A stretch of 64,000 nt of DNA from Calditerricola satsumensis (GTDB taxonomy: Bacteria > Bacillota > Bacilli > Calditerricolales > Calditerricolaceae), in NCBI RefSeq assembly GCF_014646935.1, contig NZ_BMOF01000004.1, positions 21,678-85,677 on the forward strand, in the 5' to 3' direction. The notes beneath the pieces are model-generated. The model was not told the DNA's origin, ran no database searches, and saw nothing but the letters and a program-made list of their open reading frames with translations. Shown here one piece after another: positions 61,459 to 64,000 of this stretch (positions within the stretch are counted from its first letter, which is position 1; each line of letters begins with the position of its first letter). The position numbers and the translations under genes were made by a program.

Positions 61459-62427
61459 ATGAGAAAATACGTCAGAAATTTCGGTCAAATTGGTGTTAGC
61501 TCCTACCAAGTGCGTCATCACTTCGTCAAGGGAAAGTTGCCGATGGAAAAAGCAATGAGCCTCTTCCTGTCGCACAAGGATGCCGAAGGATTAAACGAAA
61601 GCACGATGCAGATGTACCGGGAGCACTTCCGTTACCTTCTGTATTACTTCAACCCGGAAATATCGGTTTCCGATCTGACCAGTGACGCGGTTCTGGGATA
61701 CGTAAGATGGATGAAAGACGAAAAGAGGCTGTCCCCCGTAACCATCAATATCCGAATCCGCACCCTTCGGACCTTCCTGCGATGGCTGGAACGGGAGGGA
61801 TATCTCAGCGAACCCCTTCACGAAAGGCTGACAAAGATTCGGGAACCCGATACGGAAATCGATGTACTGACCCCAAGGGAGATAAGGAAGCTTCTTTCCG
61901 TTATCGACACGAATCGTTACGTAGGTTTCCGGGATTATGTGATGATCTGCATCCTCCTGGATACGATGGTAAGAATCAGCGAACTGTTGAAGATGAAACG
62001 GTCAAACGTGCGAGGTGGATCGATCCGGTTAGATGCTCAGGACACGAAGGTAAAGCGTGGTCGAACCGTCCCCGTTTCCGATAAAACGGAAAAGCTTCTT
62101 CTGGAATACATCGCTGAAACCAATGATTTTGGCCGGAATGAGCTCTTTCTTAACTACGACGGCACCCCGGTCAAAGCCAATACCTGGAGAAAGCGGTTAC
62201 AGGAATATGCACGGAACGCCGGATTGGAGCATAAGCGAATCCGGCCGCACCTATTCCGACACACCGGAGCGGTTCTCTACCTCCTGAATGGTGGTGATCC
62301 GTTTTCCCTCCGGTTAATCCTTGGCCACTCCGACATGTCGATGGTTAAACGATACATCAACATGACCGAAGTGGACGTTAAACGCCAACATTCCGCTTTC
62401 AGTCCTCTACGGGATATTCGGTTGTAA
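61459..62427 (+). CDS. Tyrosine recombinase/integrase
   Basis: A 322-residue integrase with an N-terminal SAM-like DNA-binding domain (about 28-115) and a catalytic domain (135-320). Catalytic residues are visible: Arg172 (DTMVRISELL), a lysine near 197-199, His264-x2-Arg267 (HLFRHTG), His290 (GHSDMS) and Tyr299 (VKRYIN). The ATG at 61459 follows AAGGAGGG. Base composition differs from the host genes. It probably catalysed insertion of this element into the monooxygenase gene. Confidence 0.9.
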   Translation: MRKYVRNFGQIGVSSYQVRHHFVKGKLPMEKAMSLFLSHKDAEGLNESTMQMYREHFRYLLYYFNPEISVSDLTSDAVLGYVRWMKDEKRLSPVTINIRIRTLRTFLRWLEREGYLSEPLHERLTKIREPDTEIDVLTPREIRKLLSVIDTNRYVGFRDYVMICILLDTMVRISELLKMKRSNVRGGSIRLDAQDTKVKRGRTVPVSDKTEKLLLEYIAETNDFGRNELFLNYDGTPVKANTWRKRLQEYARNAGLEHKRIRPHLFRHTGAVLYLLNGGDPFSLRLILGHSDMSMVKRYINMTEVDVKRQHSAFSPLRDIRL

Positions 62428-62490
62428 CAAAAATGAACCGAATAAACTGAATTGTATGTGTGGAAACAAGAAAAGGAGGGTTTGCTTTTG

Positions 62491-62736
62491 ATGTACATCA
62501 ATCAAACCCTCCCGTATCAAATAGAAGATGCTCCACTTGAAGAATCCGAGTGCTTCGGGTATTATTACGATCCCATAGCAAGGGAGTGCAAGCATTGCGA
62601 CTTTCAACAGAAATGCGCTTCTGTATTTAACACCAGAAAATCCCTTGGATTGATTGAAGATGATGAACTCCGTGAAGAAGTAAGAAAGCTGTTGGAAGAG
62701 TATAAAGCCCCCTTTAGTATCTTGCCTCTTAATTAG
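62491..62736 (+). CDS. Small Cys-rich protein of the inserted element
   Basis: An 81-residue protein. The cysteines form ECFGYYYDPIARECKHCDFQ ... KC, a possible zinc-binding set (four cysteines); the C-terminal half is a charged helix (IEDDELREEVRKLLEEYKA). AGGAGGG lies 9 bases before the ATG. It follows the recombinase by 63 bases and may be its partner or a regulator; the family is not recognised. Confidence 0.6.
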   Translation: MYINQTLPYQIEDAPLEESECFGYYYDPIARECKHCDFQQKCASVFNTRKSLGLIEDDELREEVRKLLEEYKAPFSILPLN

Positions 62737-63344
62737 TCAATGGTTTTTACACTTTGACTCGTCAGGACGTTGTGGATGTGGCTCCATACACCCTTGGTGG
62801 GTTCGTCTTTAGACACAGATTTGCGGTAAATCCAGGCAAAAAAGCAAAACAGCGCATATCCAATTAATACACCCGAAAGGTTCAACAAAACATCGTTGAT
62901 GTCAATGGTTCTGTAAGGAAATCTGTATAGCAAGGATATTACCAACTGTACAAGCTCAATCGTGAGCGTAAAAAATAATCCTCTTAGCAAAATTGACTTA
63001 TAATTACTTTTAACGAGAAACGGCAATCCAAATCCAAATGGTATCCCAAGAACAATATTTCCAACACCCTGGATAGACAGCAAATAGTCAATAGACATTC
63101 CCCGGAGAGGAATGAGATTTATACTGGACATCAGATTTGCATCACGCCTAAGGAATTCAAGTACTTCTGGATCAAACCAAAGAGGCAGGATAGTGTATCC
63201 CACTACATAAGTCAGGTATATGTAGAAGATGGTAAAGCATATCAAATAACCGCTTGTTCGCCCTTTCCTTTTCTTTAAATAGATAAGAAGTGAAACAAGG
63301 ATGATGACAGCAAGCGGGATGATACTTTCGATATCGATTCTCAC
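62733..63344 (-). CDS. VanZ-like membrane protein
   Basis: A 203-residue protein with about five membrane segments. The NLIPLRG stretch, GNIVLGIPFGFGLPFL and TIDINDVLLNLSGVLIGYALF are the typical VanZ family blocks. VanZ proteins are linked to low-level teicoplanin resistance, but most have unknown roles. Start GTG after GGGAGGGG. It is AT-rich like the rest of the element, on the opposite strand from the recombinase. Confidence 0.85.
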   Translation of the reverse strand: MRIDIESIIPLAVIILVSLLIYLKKRKGRTSGYLICFTIFYIYLTYVVGYTILPLWFDPEVLEFLRRDANLMSSINLIPLRGMSIDYLLSIQGVGNIVLGIPFGFGLPFLVKSNYKSILLRGLFFTLTIELVQLVISLLYRFPYRTIDINDVLLNLSGVLIGYALFCFFAWIYRKSVSKDEPTKGVWSHIHNVLTSQSVKTID

Positions 63345-63370
63345 AAAAACCCCTCCCTTATATGTGACAC

Positions 63371-63402
63371 GGCCTGGCAGAGGTTAAACCTTTGCCAGGC
63401 CA
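63371..63402. repeat. Hairpin between the VanZ-like and secreted-protein genes
   Basis: GGCCTGGCAGAGGTT / AACCTTTGCCAGGCC, 14 of 15 bases paired. It has no T run on the minus strand, so it is a weak terminator or a processing site. Confidence 0.55.
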
Positions 63403-63406
63403 TATA

Positions 63407-63438
63407 TAATGTGTTTTTTAACTAATGTGTTTTTTAAC
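63407..63438. repeat. Tandem 16-bp repeat
   Basis: TAATGTGTTTTTTAAC occurs twice without gap; the second copy includes the stop codon of the secreted-protein gene. Confidence 0.85.
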
Positions 63439-63862
63439 GGGTGGTTAATGTGCCTTGTGCCTTGATGTCCCAACCGTCATCGTTTGTTTTCCATGCTTCG
63501 ATATAATAAACGCCCGTTGGTACGCTACCACACGCTTTGGAAAAAGATTTTTTCTCATTCAACGTAGTGGATGGTGTTACAGACACTGTGCAGATTGTGT
63601 CATCGATGATTTCGTCTTTTACAACTGCAATTGTTACGGAGTACGGACCAACCGCTCCTGCAGCTTTTCTATAAGCCCAGAGACTACCTGAATTCGTAAG
63701 GGAACCTGCACTGAGTCCATGAGTTACCCCGTTATCCTTTCCGTTAACATAACGATAGTCCATCGTGAAGGAATAACTTGAACTATTGGCAAGAGCAACG
63801 GGCATTGCCATGATCAAAAGTGCTACTACTGCTAATGTACTCCGGATAAAAAACTTCTTCAT
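63434..63862 (-). CDS. Secreted protein of unknown function
   Basis: A 142-residue protein with a clear signal peptide (residues 1-26, cleavage after VALA) and a mature part rich in Ser/Thr and aromatic residues, predicted as beta-sheet. Two cysteines (TICTVS and SKACGS) could form a disulfide outside. The ATG at 63862 has GGAGG 8 bases upstream. Its promoter is near perfect. The family is not recognised; it belongs to the inserted element by composition. Confidence 0.65.
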   Translation of the reverse strand: MKKFFIRSTLAVVALLIMAMPVALANSSSYSFTMDYRYVNGKDNGVTHGLSAGSLTNSGSLWAYRKAAGAVGPYSVTIAVVKDEIIDDTICTVSVTPSTTLNEKKSFSKACGSVPTGVYYIEAWKTNDDGWDIKAQGTLTTR

Positions 63863-63902
63863 ACAAAATCCCTCCAATAGACAAAATTTTTAATATGCTT
63901 TA

Positions 63903-63931
63903 ATTATAAAGAACGAGTACAAAAATGTCAA
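63903..63931 (-). promoter_or_regulatory. Consensus sigma-A promoter of the secreted-protein gene
   Basis: Minus strand TTGACA (63926-63931), 17-base spacer, TATAAT (63903-63908): both hexamers are perfect. Confidence 0.88.
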
Positions 63932-63972
63932 CCATTCCAAGGCTCGAGCTTTTTTCGCTGTGCCTGTATCTC

Positions 63973-63992
63973 GGCCTGATCTGCATCAGGCC
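63973..63992. repeat. Perfect inverted repeat at the window end
   Basis: GGCCTGAT CTGC ATCAGGCC, 8-bp stem with a 4-base loop. It could be part of a terminator or element end; what follows is not visible. Confidence 0.45.
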
Positions 63993-64000
63993 ATCTTCAG

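Larger units (their letters stand above)
61320..64000. mobile_element. AT-rich inserted element with tyrosine recombinase (right end not in window)
   Basis: From about 61320 the base composition drops sharply in GC, a chromosomal gene is cut off, and a tyrosine recombinase follows at once. The cargo is a small Cys-rich protein, a VanZ-like protein and a secreted protein. The left border is estimated from the point where the monooxygenase homology ends; the right border is beyond the window. No attachment-site duplication could be checked. Confidence 0.65.

Overview
The window reads as the chromosome of a thermophilic, spore-forming member of the Bacillota. It has high GC, strong GGAGG ribosome binding sites with many GTG/TTG starts, and sporulation genes of Bacillus type: gerA/gerB/gerC, cwlD, a YhcN-like lipoprotein, cotJABC and a YaaH-like LysM/GH18 protein. 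It also has groESL under a CIRCE operator and a speA-type decarboxylase. A heat-adapted lifestyle is inferred from a two-gene pathway for di-myo-inositol phosphate, a solute known from (hyper)thermophiles. The species cannot be named from the sequence alone.

Layout. 1-3.2 kb: thiamine thiazole genes tenI-thiO-thiS-thiG (leftward) and a membrane-anchored phosphoesterase. 3.4-5.6 kb: acetyl-CoA synthetase and ferredoxin. 5.7-9.5 kb: gerA-gerB-gerC germinant receptor (leftward). 9.6-13.1 kb: a manganese (yybP-ykoY) riboswitch with its TerC gene, a YitT-like membrane protein, a DUF2642 protein, an NYN nuclease-like protein and an unknown gene. 13.3-15.4 kb: CIRCE and groES-groEL. 15.8-19.9 kb: a CIRCE-like element, inositol-phosphate synthase, a bifunctional cytidylyltransferase/DIPP synthase and an MFS transporter. 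19.9-26.1 kb: YhcN-like lipoprotein, cwlD, rsmF-like methyltransferase, ArsR regulator and a class A PBP. 26.1-38.2 kb: a cobalamin riboswitch followed by a Ni/Co transporter and the anaerobic corrin pathway cbiH60-X-J-C-D-ET-L-F-G-A, mostly joined by 4-base ATGA/GTGA overlaps.

38.3-48.4 kb is a region of gene decay and small insertions. It has a short-chain dehydrogenase, a lipoprotein pseudogene with two stop codons, a lytic transglycosylase, cadC with a broken cadA (stop codon plus deletion), cotJ, an AT-rich gene between two 77-bp direct repeats, a LexA-controlled Y-family polymerase, a DJ-1/PfpI protein and a LysR regulator with an internal deletion. 48.4-56.6 kb is a reactive-sulfur locus: thioredoxin and rhodanese, TauE exporter, rhodanese, TusA-rhodanese, two DsrE-like proteins, rhodanese-metallo-beta-lactamase, TusA, DUF302 and a CstR-type repressor. 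CstR-like operators (ATACC-N6-GGTAT) lie at two promoters. 56.6-61.3 kb: DUF1885, an FixG-like membrane protein, DUF3055, an SR1P-like peptide, speA and a truncated nitronate monooxygenase. From about 61.32 kb to the end, an AT-richer insertion carries a tyrosine recombinase, a small Cys-rich protein, a VanZ-like protein and a secreted protein; it has cut off the monooxygenase 3' end.

Most notable: the compatible-solute operon with a CIRCE-like site next to groESL; the reactive-sulfur locus with two classes of palindromic operators; and two genes 1.5 kb apart in which TGA stands exactly where an essential cysteine codon belongs. Positions, starts and motifs were read by eye; no database search was possible.
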